Source: Desulfobacillus sp041396245 (GTDB lineage: Bacteria > Pseudomonadota > Gammaproteobacteria > Burkholderiales > Rhodocyclaceae). From it: a DNA stretch of 64,000 nt. A model generated the notes under the pieces. That model was not told the origin of the DNA, did not search any database, and saw nothing but the letters and a program-made list of their open reading frames with translations. The translations under genes were made by a program, and so were the position numbers. Position 1 is the first letter of the stretch; each line of letters starts with the position of its first letter. Below are positions 20,674 to 28,449 of the stretch, in pieces. Location of the stretch: positions 124,001 to 188,000 of the forward strand of contig JAWKYW010000003.1 in assembly GCA_041396245.1 (NCBI GenBank). The letters run 5' to 3'.

Positions 20674-21972
20674 TCATGAGCGGTTTTGTTCCATCCCCGG
20701 CACCGTCAGCACCGGCGCGAAGCCGCCGCCCGGGGTGCGGAAGTTCGTCGTCTGGCCCTGGTAGAGCCGCGCCGACACCAGCTGCACGCGGCCGCGATAG
20801 ACGAAGTTGCGCAGGTCGACCTTCAGCTCCGCCTGCGCCTCGCCGGCGCCGATGCGCCGCCCCGAGGGCGGCACCAGGGTCTGGGCGATGTAGCTGCCTT
20901 CGAGGACCTCCTCGAAGACGCGCCGCGTCAGCTTGTCGCCGCGGTAGGCCGCCTTGCTGCCGAAGCCCGCCGCCGGCTTGAAGAAAAGCTGCTTGCGCCC
21001 GGCCCACAGCGCCTCGGCCTCCTCGCGCCGCACCGGCCGCGTGCGCGGGATGCCGGCCAGCAGGATGGCGCGGGTGGCGGCGTCCACGCCCAGGCCGGCC
21101 AGCGCCGCCTCGTCGCTGAGCAGCGCCAGGTTGCGCTTGTCGGCGTACAGGGCATGGGCGCGCGGATGCGGCGTCACCACCGCGGCGCCGGCGAGCCAGG
21201 CCTCGCGCAGCGCCGCGCTGGCCGGCTGCACCAGGCCGAAATCCGTCAGGCGGTTGTAGACCAGGTCGACGCGGCCGCCGTCCAGCCACAGGGCGCCGTC
21301 GCGAAAGGCGAGATCGGCCGGATCGCAGATCGCGGCGGCGATGCCGTGGCGCTCGAACAGCTTCCTGAACAAAACGAATTCCGGGTAGAGGAACTGCGCC
21401 TCGGGCTGCACGTCGACGATGGCGATGCGGCCGAGCGGCGCATCGCCCCGCTCGGCGCGCCATTCCGCGACGAACATGTCGGCGAAGTCCTGCTCGACCG
21501 TGGCGGCCGCATGCTCGCCGGGCAGGACGGCCGAGACTTCCTCGCAGCAGGCCCGCTGCGCCTGGGCCAGGGCGGCGTTGAGCAGGCCGCCGCCGGCGTT
21601 GGTGTTGATCTCGATGAGCTGCGGGCCGGCGGCGCTCAGGTGGAAGTCGTAGCCGAGGAAGACGCCATGGCACTTCGGCGCATGGCGCGCCGTCGCCGGC
21701 GCCCAGGCCAGCACCTGCTCGCGCCAGGCCGGCAGCGCCACCACCGACTCGACGGCGGCGATGACCCCGGCCATGCGCCGCAGGCATTCGGCGCCGACGA
21801 ACACCGCCGAGTCGGAGAACAGGTTCGAGCGGCCGACGTCGACCAGCGCGTTGAGGTCGGCGCCGGACTCGCCGCCGTCGAGCGCCCGGCGCAGCGCCTC
21901 GCGGTCGAGGCTGATGCACTGGCAGTCGCGGTTCAGCCGTCCCGCCAGCTCGCTGCAGGCTTCATTGCTCAT
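20674..21972 (-). CDS. ATP-grasp-like protein of unknown function
   Basis: A 432-residue protein starting MSNEACSELAGRLNRD at ATG 21972. I do not recognise a specific enzyme. Segments GPQLIEINTNAGGG and FKPAAGFGSKAAYRGDK look like the metal/ATP-binding strand and glycine-rich loop of ATP-grasp ligases in an unusual order, and LVYNRLTDF lies between them, so a peptide- or glutathionylspermidine-synthetase-like ligase is possible. The start overlaps the end of the upstream helicase gene by four bases, so the two are co-transcribed. Confidence 0.7.
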   Translation of the reverse strand: MSNEACSELAGRLNRDCQCISLDREALRRALDGGESGADLNALVDVGRSNLFSDSAVFVGAECLRRMAGVIAAVESVVALPAWREQVLAWAPATARHAPKCHGVFLGYDFHLSAAGPQLIEINTNAGGGLLNAALAQAQRACCEEVSAVLPGEHAAATVEQDFADMFVAEWRAERGDAPLGRIAIVDVQPEAQFLYPEFVLFRKLFERHGIAAAICDPADLAFRDGALWLDGGRVDLVYNRLTDFGLVQPASAALREAWLAGAAVVTPHPRAHALYADKRNLALLSDEAALAGLGVDAATRAILLAGIPRTRPVRREEAEALWAGRKQLFFKPAAGFGSKAAYRGDKLTRRVFEEVLEGSYIAQTLVPPSGRRIGAGEAQAELKVDLRNFVYRGRVQLVSARLYQGQTTNFRTPGGGFAPVLTVPGMEQNRS

Positions 21973-23903
21973 GCCGTCTCCAAAGCGAAAAATTCCAGCG
22001 CCTCGTCCAGCTCGCGCGTGCGCCGCATGGCCGGGAGCGAACGCCAGACGCGCTTGCCGTAGGGCTTGGTGATCAGGCGCGGGTCGCAGATCATCAGCAC
22101 GCCGCGGTCGGCTTCGTCGCGGATCAGCCGGCCGGCGCCCTGCTTGACGCTGATCACCGCGCGCGGCAGCTGGTATTCCATGAAAGCGTTGCGGCCGGCC
22201 TTTTTCATGTGCTCGATGCGCGCCGACAGCACCGGATCGTCGGGCGGGGCGAAGGGCAGCTTGTCGATGACGACCAGCTGCAGCGCCTCGCCGCGCACGT
22301 CCACCCCCTCCCAGAAGCTCTGGCTCGCCACCAGCACGGCGTTGCCCAGGCGGCGAAAGCGCGCCAGCAGCTCGCTCCTCGAGCCCTCGCCCTGCAGCAG
22401 CAGCGGATGGTCGAAGCCCTCCTCCTCGAAGCGCTGTTTCAGCAGCTCGTGGATGCGGCGCATGGCGCGCAGCGAGGTGCACAGCACGAAGGCGCGGCCG
22501 CGGCTGGCATGGATCAGCGGCCAGGCCGCCTCCGCCACCGCCGCGTTGTACTCGCGGCTGTTCGGGTCGGGCATGGCCTGCGGCGCGTAGAGCAGCGCCT
22601 GGTTCGGATAGTCGAAGGGGCTGCCCCAGCAGCCGGTGTCGGCGGGATTCTCCCCGCCATCGAGGCCGAGCTCGCCGCAGTAATGCGAGAAGTCGCATTC
22701 CACCGCCAGCGTGGCGGAAGTGAAAATCCAGGCCCTTGGATGGCCCTCCATCTGCTTCCTGAAAATGTCGGCGATGGCGAGCGGCGTGGCGTTGAGCGCG
22801 AGCGCCTGGCTGAACACCTCGGCCCAGCGCACCCGGCCCGGCTCGTCGACGTCGCGCCAGCGCTTGAGCACGAGCTGCAGCTCCTGGGCGCGGCGCCAGC
22901 AATATTCCAGCCCTTCCGAGCGGGCGGCCTGGGATTCCAGCAGCGCGCCGAAATGCGCCAGCTCGGCGGCCGCCTTGTCGAGCGCTTCATGGAAGGCCGG
23001 CGGCAACTGCGCGGCCGAAAAGCGCGCGTTCTCGCCGGCAATCGCCAGGCGCAGGTCGCGCGCCGCCTTCTCCAGCGTGCGCGCCCCCTCCGGCAGCTCG
23101 GCGAAATCCTGCGCCGCGGCAAGGCCCTCCAGGCGCGCATCGCGCGCCAGCTCGACCAGCTGCGCCGTCGACACGCTCTCGCCGAAGAACAGGCTGGCGG
23201 TTTCCGGCAGCTGGTGCGCCTCGTCGAAGATCACCGTGTTGCAGGCCGGCAGCAGCTCGGCCACGCCGGTGTCGCGCAGCATCACGTCGGCGAAGAACAG
23301 ATGGTGATTGACCACCACGACGTCGGCCGCCTGCGCTTCGCGCCGCGCCGCCGTGACGAAGCACTCCTTGGCGTTCGGGCAGTCCTGGCCGAGGCAGTTG
23401 TCGCGGGTGGACGTGGCCTGGGCCCAGGCGCCCGAATCCTCCGGCACTACGGCGCACTCGGCCTTGTCGCCGGTGTTGCTGCTCTTGGCGAAGCGGGCGA
23501 TGGCGAGGATGTGGCCAGCCTCCTCGCGCGAGAGGAAGCGCCCCGCCTCCTTCGCCCGCGCCAGGTGGTAGTGGCAGACGTAGTTGGCGCGGCCCTTCAA
23601 CAGCGCGATGCTGGCCGGCGCGCCGAGCGCGTCGCGCACCGTCGGCAGGTCGCGCCGGAAGAGCTGATCCTGCAGGGTCTTGGTGCCGGTGGAGATGATC
23701 ACCTTGCCGCCGGCCATCAGCGCCGGCACCAGGTAGGCGAAGGTCTTGCCGGTGCCGGTGCCCGCCTCCGCCACCAGCACGCCGTGCTTGCTAATCGAAT
23801 CGGCGATGCGCTCCGCCATCTCGATCTGCTGCGCGCGCACGCGATAGCCGGGAATGGCGCGGGCCAGCGCGCCGTCGGCGGCAAAAACGGATTCGAGGGT
23901 CAC
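21969..23903 (-). CDS. ATP-dependent DNA helicase, DinG/YoaA family
   Basis: A 644-residue superfamily 2 helicase of the XPD/DinG group. Walker A is AEAGTGTGKT near residue 45; the DEAH box is VIFDEAHQLPE. Cysteines in NYVCHYH, DNCLGQDCPNAKECF are placed to bind a 4Fe-4S cluster. Motif VI is SVKQGAGRLIRDEADRG. Such enzymes unwind DNA with 5' overhangs, R-loops or recombination intermediates. The start overlaps the end of a VapC-type toxin gene by four bases. YoaA is closer in length than DinG. Confidence 0.93.
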   Translation of the reverse strand: MTLESVFAADGALARAIPGYRVRAQQIEMAERIADSISKHGVLVAEAGTGTGKTFAYLVPALMAGGKVIISTGTKTLQDQLFRRDLPTVRDALGAPASIALLKGRANYVCHYHLARAKEAGRFLSREEAGHILAIARFAKSSNTGDKAECAVVPEDSGAWAQATSTRDNCLGQDCPNAKECFVTAARREAQAADVVVVNHHLFFADVMLRDTGVAELLPACNTVIFDEAHQLPETASLFFGESVSTAQLVELARDARLEGLAAAQDFAELPEGARTLEKAARDLRLAIAGENARFSAAQLPPAFHEALDKAAAELAHFGALLESQAARSEGLEYCWRRAQELQLVLKRWRDVDEPGRVRWAEVFSQALALNATPLAIADIFRKQMEGHPRAWIFTSATLAVECDFSHYCGELGLDGGENPADTGCWGSPFDYPNQALLYAPQAMPDPNSREYNAAVAEAAWPLIHASRGRAFVLCTSLRAMRRIHELLKQRFEEEGFDHPLLLQGEGSRSELLARFRRLGNAVLVASQSFWEGVDVRGEALQLVVIDKLPFAPPDDPVLSARIEHMKKAGRNAFMEYQLPRAVISVKQGAGRLIRDEADRGVLMICDPRLITKPYGKRVWRSLPAMRRTRELDEALEFFALETA

Positions 23904-24295
23904 AGCAGGGTATGCCAGCCCGACTTCGCCGCGCGCTTGTCGAAGGTGCAGGTCGTCTCGCAGCCGCAGGACTCATTCACCGCGCCGATCAGGTAGTCGG
24001 CAAAGTCCGCCTGGCCGGACTGGAAGGCGCGCAGCGCCGCCCAGGCGGGTGCCGACTCCTGCACCTTCAGTTCGGCAGAGGAGAGGATCGCCTCCATGAC
24101 CTTGACCACTTCCGCCTTGGCATAGCCATAGCCGCGACCCAGCACCCAGGCCAGTTCAGCCAGCACGATGTGCGAGACATGGCCGGGCGCATCCTTGCTG
24201 CAGCGCGCCTCGATGAGGCGGCCGGCGGCTTTCGCCTGCGCGGCGTCGTCGCGCACGATGTAGCGCAGCAGCACGTTGGTGTCGAGGCCGATCAC
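23900..24295 (-). CDS. VapC-type PIN-domain toxin
   Basis: A 131-residue PIN-domain protein (MIGLDTNVLLRYIVRDD, then VLAELAWVL and DFADYLIGAV carrying the acidic residues). It is preceded by an AbrB-type antitoxin with a four-base overlap and followed by the helicase with another four-base overlap, so the three form one transcription unit. Confidence 0.9.
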   Translation of the reverse strand: MIGLDTNVLLRYIVRDDAAQAKAAGRLIEARCSKDAPGHVSHIVLAELAWVLGRGYGYAKAEVVKVMEAILSSAELKVQESAPAWAALRAFQSGQADFADYLIGAVNESCGCETTCTFDKRAAKSGWHTLL

Positions 24296-24537
24296 GGCCG
24301 CTTCTTCCGGGCGCCGCGTTCGGCGATCACCGCGTCGATTTCCTCCAGGCTGAGCGCCCGCGCCGGCCGCGGCAGGAGCGCCTTCAGGTCGGTCACCGAG
24401 CGTGTGGCCGGCACGATGCGCACCGAGCCGTCCGTGTCGACGAGGAATTCCAGGCGGTCGCCGACATGCAGCTTGAGCGAGTCGCGCACTGCCTTCGGGA
24501 TGGTGATCTGGCCCTTGCTGGTGAGGGTGGCTTCCAT
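24292..24537 (-). CDS. AbrB/MazE-type antitoxin
   Basis: An 81-residue protein with the swapped-hairpin AbrB domain at the N-terminus (TLTSKGQITIPKAVRDSLKL) and a charged C-terminal tail that would bind the adjacent PIN toxin. An AGGAGG-type ribosome site precedes it. Confidence 0.9.
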   Translation of the reverse strand: MEATLTSKGQITIPKAVRDSLKLHVGDRLEFLVDTDGSVRIVPATRSVTDLKALLPRPARALSLEEIDAVIAERGARKKRP

Positions 24538-24558
24538 TTCCTTACCTCCTGACTGATT

Positions 24559-24576
24559 CCTTACTTGTTGGTAAGG
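24559..24576. promoter_or_regulatory. Inverted repeat operator of the AbrB-type antitoxin
   Basis: CCTTAC (24559-24564) and GTAAGG (24571-24576) are perfect arms with a six-base spacer, 22 bases upstream of the antitoxin, suited to autorepression. Confidence 0.55.
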
Positions 24577-24592
24577 ATAGCATACAACACGC

Positions 24593-25450
24593 TCAGGGAA
24601 GTTCCTCCACCTTCAACTGCACGCTGCGCCCGGTGCTGCCGCCGCGGGTGGAATAGCGCAGCGTGCCGGATTCCTCGCCGGAGCGCTCCTCCGTCGAGCC
24701 GCCGAGGTCGATCCACTCGCCCAGCCGCCCCGACACCGTCGTCGAAAGGCGCTGGATGTTGGCGCTGCCCGGGCCGTGGCTGCCCGGCGTGTCGTGCGTC
24801 GGGCTGATGGTCAGCGTGACGCTGTCGCCGGCGAGCCGCGGCTCGGCGCTGAAGCCGGTGCCCAGGTCGCGGTAGACCACCGTGTCGGAGACGACGGCGC
24901 CGCCCGGCGTCAGCACCACCTGGCGCAGCGGCACCGGCACCGAGGTGCCGACGTTGATGTACGCCTTGCCGCCCTCCACCACCTGCACCTGCTGGGCGAC
25001 GCGCTCGGAACCGGCGCTGCGCGAATCCCAGACCTGGCCGCGCACCACGTCGCCGCCGCGGCGCACCGCCACGCCCGCGCCGCCGACCACCGTGCGGCGG
25101 CTTTCGACGCGGACATCGCCCGAAGTCACCCGGCCCGACACCTCGCCGCCGCGCGCACTCGCCGTGCTGTCGGCATCCTGCCGCACCGAAATCAGCAGCC
25201 GGCGCGGCGGCCGGTCGATGGCGGCGAGCAACTCCCTGATCTGGCGCCGGTTGGCATCGGAGGCGCGGATGAAAATCTGGTTGTTCATGCCCGAGAGGGT
25301 GCCGCCCGGCTCGACGAAGGGCCGCAACTGCGGCAGCACCTGGTCCGCCGTGCGGCTCTTCAGGCTGATGATTTCGAGCTGCTGCTGGGCATAAGCGGAA
25401 CTGGCGAGCAGGGCCAGCAAGCATGCCAGCGTGAGTACGATCCTGTGCAT
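24593..25450 (-). CDS. Secreted secretin N-domain-like protein
   Basis: A 285-residue exported protein. ATG 25450 follows AGGAGAAATC and gives a signal peptide ending AYAQ. The next 70 residues (LEIISLKSRTADQVLPQLRP through SDANRRQIRELLAAIDRPPR) match the N1/NolW-type domain of secretins, but the secretin pore domain is absent; the rest is glycine- and valine-rich beta sequence. Possibly a periplasmic or outer-membrane accessory protein; no partner secretion genes are nearby. Confidence 0.75.
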   Translation of the reverse strand: MHRIVLTLACLLALLASSAYAQQQLEIISLKSRTADQVLPQLRPFVEPGGTLSGMNNQIFIRASDANRRQIRELLAAIDRPPRRLLISVRQDADSTASARGGEVSGRVTSGDVRVESRRTVVGGAGVAVRRGGDVVRGQVWDSRSAGSERVAQQVQVVEGGKAYINVGTSVPVPLRQVVLTPGGAVVSDTVVYRDLGTGFSAEPRLAGDSVTLTISPTHDTPGSHGPGSANIQRLSTTVSGRLGEWIDLGGSTEERSGEESGTLRYSTRGGSTGRSVQLKVEELP

Positions 25451-25490
25451 GATTTCTCCTGCGGATGGAATTGCCGCACGGGCCATACGG

Positions 25491-25775
25491 TCAGACCCGC
25501 TTGGCAGCAATCTTATAGACGAAATTTTTCTCACGCCGGCCGACGGCCACCACCACGACCGTTACCGTCCTGTCTTCGACTTGATAGACAAGGCGGTAAC
25601 CGGCATTCTTCAGTTTGATCTTGTAGCAATCCGGCATGCCGGACAGGCGAGCCGACTCGACGCGAGGGCGTTGCAGCCGCTCGGCCAGTTTTTTCCTGAA
25701 CTGCTCGCGGATCGGCGGATCGAGCCTCTTCCATTCCTTCAGCGCCGTCTCGCGGAAGGCCAGGCTATAGGTCAT
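25491..25775 (-). CDS. RelE/ParE-family toxin
   Basis: A 94-residue toxin beginning MTYSLAFRETALKEWKRLDP, with LSGMPDCYKIKLKNAGYRLVYQV and VVVAVGRREKNFVY, the usual RelE pattern (mRNA interferase acting on ribosomes). It overlaps the end of its antitoxin gene by 11 bases. Confidence 0.92.
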   Translation of the reverse strand: MTYSLAFRETALKEWKRLDPPIREQFRKKLAERLQRPRVESARLSGMPDCYKIKLKNAGYRLVYQVEDRTVTVVVVAVGRREKNFVYKIAAKRV

Positions 25776-26010
25776 CGAGCGATACCTTGACCTTGCGCTC
25801 CTTCTGGCGGCTTCGCACCAACGTCGCCAGTTCGACATCCTCCAGCTTGTCCATCAACAGCTCGAACGACGCCGCCGGCACCAGGTAGGCTGCCGGCTTG
25901 TTGTGGTTGAGGATGGCGACGGGAAAGCCCTCCGCCTGCTCGATCACGGCGGTGGGGTTCTTCTTCAGGTCGGTGACGCTCACCGAGGCATCCGCGTAGA
26001 CTTTTTCCAT
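25765..26010 (-). CDS. Phd/YefM-type antitoxin of the RelE toxin
   Basis: An 81-residue antitoxin starting MEKVYADASVSVTDLKKNPTAV..., with the YefM/RelB-like segment PVAILNHNKPAAYLVPA. The C-terminal KERKVKVSLDDL would wrap the toxin. Upstream, ATTCTG (26018-26023) and CAGAAT (26040-26045) form a possible operator. Confidence 0.9.
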   Translation of the reverse strand: MEKVYADASVSVTDLKKNPTAVIEQAEGFPVAILNHNKPAAYLVPAASFELLMDKLEDVELATLVRSRQKERKVKVSLDDL

Positions 26011-26089
26011 GATCGATATTCTGGTCTCAATAATGGTCACAGAATAGGCCGGATCGCCGTCCCGCGCAAGCTGACTTTTCGGCACGGCG

Positions 26090-26147
26090 ATCACGCGGTC
26101 ATCACGCTTGACGTTAATCACGCGCCGCGATACTATCGGTGCGTGAT
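26090..26147 (+). promoter_or_regulatory. higBA promoter and operator repeats
   Basis: TTGACG (26108-26113) and TACTAT (26131-26136) with 17-base spacing form a strong sigma-70 promoter. ATCACGC occurs at 26090-26096, 26101-26107 and 26117-26123, and in inverse orientation at 26141-26147, flanking the -10 element; this is a good operator for the HigA repressor. The predicted transcription start falls at or next to the GTG start codon. Confidence 0.75.
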
Positions 26148-26421
26148 CAAGTCCTTCAAGTGCGTCGACACCCAGGCCCTGGCGGGCGGTATCGCAGCCA
26201 AGCGGTTTGCCAACATCGCCGCCGTGGCGCGCCGCAAGCTGCGTCAACTGGAAATCGCCGAGCGGCTGGAGGACTTGCGCGTGCCTCCCGGCAATCGCCT
26301 GGAGGCGCTGAAAGGCAGCCGCGCGGGCCAGCACAGCATCCGCGTCAACGAACAGTTCCGCGTGTGCTTCCGCTGGACGGCCGCCGGCGCCGAGGATGTC
26401 GAGATCGTGGATTACCACTGA
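26143..26421 (+). CDS. higB: HigB-type (RelE superfamily) toxin
   Basis: A 92-residue toxin, starting at GTG 26143 (MIKSFKCVDTQALAGG). It carries RLEALKGSRAGQHSIRVNEQFRV-type sequence and ends VEIVDYH, as in HigB/RelE plasmid-maintenance killers, which cut mRNA on the ribosome. Toxin precedes antitoxin, the order usual for higBA. The transcript may be leaderless. Confidence 0.92.
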   Translation: MIKSFKCVDTQALAGGIAAKRFANIAAVARRKLRQLEIAERLEDLRVPPGNRLEALKGSRAGQHSIRVNEQFRVCFRWTAAGAEDVEIVDYH

Positions 26422-26431
26422 GGAGCAGACC

Positions 26432-26758
26432 ATGAGAAAACTGAAACCCGTCACGCCAGGCGAACTGCTGCTGGAGGAATTTCTCAAGCCGATGGGCATC
26501 AGCCAGTACCGCCTCGCCAAGGAAATCGGTGTGCCGGCACAACGCATCGGCGAAATCGTCGCCGGCCGCCGGGCCATCACCGCCGATACCGACCTGCGCC
26601 TGTGCCGCTTCTTCGGCCTCTCCAACGGCTACTGGCTGCGCGCCCAGGCCGCCCATGACACGGAAGTCGCGGCACGCGCCCTCGGCACCCAGCTGCGGAA
26701 GATCGTGCCTTGGTCCGACACGGCAGCGCAAAACGGCCGCGCCCTCTCGCGGGCCTGA
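26432..26758 (+). CDS. higA: HigA-type antitoxin, XRE helix-turn-helix
   Basis: A 108-residue antitoxin. RKLKPVTPGELLLEEFLKP and SQYRLAKEIGVPAQRIGEIV form the HigA N-terminus and helix-turn-helix; RLCRFFGLSNGYWLRAQAA is the conserved second half. Ribosome site AGGAG precedes ATG 26432. It would repress the promoter described at 26090-26147. Confidence 0.94.
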   Translation: MRKLKPVTPGELLLEEFLKPMGISQYRLAKEIGVPAQRIGEIVAGRRAITADTDLRLCRFFGLSNGYWLRAQAAHDTEVAARALGTQLRKIVPWSDTAAQNGRALSRA

Positions 26759-26771
26759 ACCTGCCTCCAGA

Positions 26772-27748
26772 TCAAACCCGGTCGAGCGGGCTGGTCACGC
26801 CGCGGCCGCCCTTGTTCAACACATGGGTGTAGATCATCGTCGTGCTGACGTCGGCGTGGCCGAGCAGTTCCTGCACGGTGCGGATGTCGTAGCCGCCCTC
26901 CAGGAGGTGGGTGGCGAAGGAATGGCGCAGGGTGTGCGGCGTCGCCGGTTTGTCGACCCCCGCATCGCGCACCGCCTGGCGCATGGCGCGCTGCACGGCC
27001 TGGTCCTGCAGATGGTGGCGCCGCACGATGCCGCTGCGCGGATCCTCCGACAGGCCCGCCGAGGGAAACACGTACTGCCAGGCCCAGTCGCGCGCCGCAC
27101 CCGGATACTTGCGCTCCAGCGCATAGGGCAGATAGACGGCGCCGCGGCCGGCGGCGAGGTCCTGCTCGTGCAGCACCTTCACCCGCTTCAGATGCTCGGC
27201 GAGCGGCACCGCCAGCGCCACTGGCAGCATGGTGCACGATCCTTGAAACCCTTGCCGTCGCGCACCAGGATCTCCTTTCGCGCGAACTCGACATCCTTCA
27301 CGCGCAGACGCAGCGCCTCCATGATGCGCAGTCCGGTGCCATAGAGAAGGCTGGCGACCAGCCAGTGCGTGCCCTCGAGACGCGTGAGCACCGCCATCAC
27401 CTCGTCGCGTGTCAGCACCACCGGCAGGCGCTTGGGCACCTTGGCGCGCTCGACGTTGTCCAGCCAGGGCAACTCGTTGTCCAGCACCTCGCGATAGAGG
27501 AACAGCAGCGCGCTCTTGGCCTGGCTTTGCGTCGACGCCGCCACGTTCCCTTCAACCGCCAGGTGCGTCAGGAACTGCTCCACCTCCGCCGCCCCCAGAT
27601 CGCGAGGATGCCGCTTGCCGAAAAATAAAATAAAGCGTCTAATCCAATCAACATATGCCTGTTCGGTGCGAATGCTGTAATGTTTGAGGCGAATCTTGCC
27701 CCGCACCTGATCGAGCAGCTTGGGCGCATGCGATGCCTTAGTATCCAT
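26772..27748 (-). pseudogene. Integron integrase (IntI-type tyrosine recombinase), frameshifted
   Basis: Two frames together make a full IntI of about 325 residues. The N-terminal part (27748 to about 27236) has the SAM-like domain and box I with its arginine (GTGLRIMEALRLRV). The C-terminal part (from about 27230 to 26772) has the IntI-specific extra region (LPYALERKYPGAARDW... RRHHL), HTLRHSFATHLLEGG and the nucleophilic tyrosine in TMIYTHVL. The frame shifts between GKGFKDR and MLPVALAV near 27233-27238, where one base appears to be missing. Without it the integrase would be intact, so this is a recent inactivation or a sequencing error. Confidence 0.9.
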
Positions 27749-27875
27749 TTTTTAGGCCCCACTATTTGTTGCCAGTACCATGAATAATATGAAGTCTATC
27801 TTGTCAATTGAATTAATAGCAAACAATACGACGGATTATCTCACGTCATTTAGGCTGTCCACTTTACGTTGGCCG
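27749..27875. other. Integron attI region and first cassette junction
   Basis: A/T-rich region between the integrase and the first cassette. GTTGGCC at 27869-27875 matches the GTTRRRY core in six of seven positions. The first bases of the cassette (GTTGGCCGTCAC) complement the R'' arm of the first attC (GTGCCGGCCAAC) at 11 of 12 positions, which fixes the junction between 27869 and 27870. Confidence 0.75.
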
Positions 27876-28344
27876 TCACTGGCTCCCATGCGCTACGCTC
27901 CACCGGCTCAACCCAGCGCCACAGCTTCTGCGCATGGTTTCCGCACCAGAGGCATTCGCGCCGGTCGCCATTCGTCCGCCAGCGCGTGTCATCGCCGACG
28001 AAGTGCATTTTGTGCGCCGGGTCAATGGCGCAGCGTCCAACAGCCGTGTAGCGCGCCCAGAAGTCCGGTATCTCGGTCAGTTCGCCCAAGTAGCCGAAGG
28101 CCCAAGACTCTTCTTTCTTTCCGTTGCACAGAACCGCGATCAGTTGGGAACCGATCAGGTAGCCGTCATCCTGAAACCCGATGTAGAGCGTTCCCTTTTG
28201 GTCAGAGAAAACCCGGCTCGTTTCTGCGCGGTGCTTCTTCGTCCGCAGCGTCAGCCAGCCGTGCAGGTTCGGGCTGTACTTCGCGCCGTTGCGCGGGTGT
28301 ATCGCGGCCACGTCTAGGCCGTTTGCTTCAACTGCAACTGTCAT
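27850..28344 (-). CDS. Cassette 1 protein of unknown function
   Basis: A 164-residue protein starting MTVAVEANGLDVAAIHP after AAGGAGGAAG. I do not recognise a family. It has a beta-rich middle (TLYIGFQDDGYLIGSQL) and a CXXC-H pair near the C-terminus (ECLWCGNH) that could bind zinc. It is encoded against the usual cassette direction, and its last seven codons and stop lie beyond the cassette boundary, in attI. Base composition is lower in G+C than the surroundings. Confidence 0.6.
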   Translation of the reverse strand: MTVAVEANGLDVAAIHPRNGAKYSPNLHGWLTLRTKKHRAETSRVFSDQKGTLYIGFQDDGYLIGSQLIAVLCNGKKEESWAFGYLGELTEIPDFWARYTAVGRCAIDPAHKMHFVGDDTRWRTNGDRRECLWCGNHAQKLWRWVEPVERSAWEPVTANVKWTA

Positions 28345-28362
28345 TTCGCTTCCTCCTTGGTA

Positions 28363-28440
28363 GTGCCGGCCAACCCGTCGTGCGAAGGGACGCGCCGCGA
28401 TGAAGCTGCGTCGCGCCCCTCCACTCTGTCGTTGGGGGGC
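28363..28440. other. attC site 1 of the integron
   Basis: GGCCAAC at 28368-28374 and GTTGGGG at 28431-28437 are the outer core sites; the interior contains inverted arms GGGACGCG and CGCGCCCC around GCGATGAAGCTGCG, the usual attC body. Recombination would cut between 28431 and 28432. Confidence 0.9.
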
Positions 28441-28449
28441 TAGAGCATC

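Noticed and set aside
27934..28317. A plus-strand gene in cassette 1
   Set aside because: The frame is open, but the minus-strand frame has a better ribosome site and a more natural protein composition, including a zinc-binding-like pattern.
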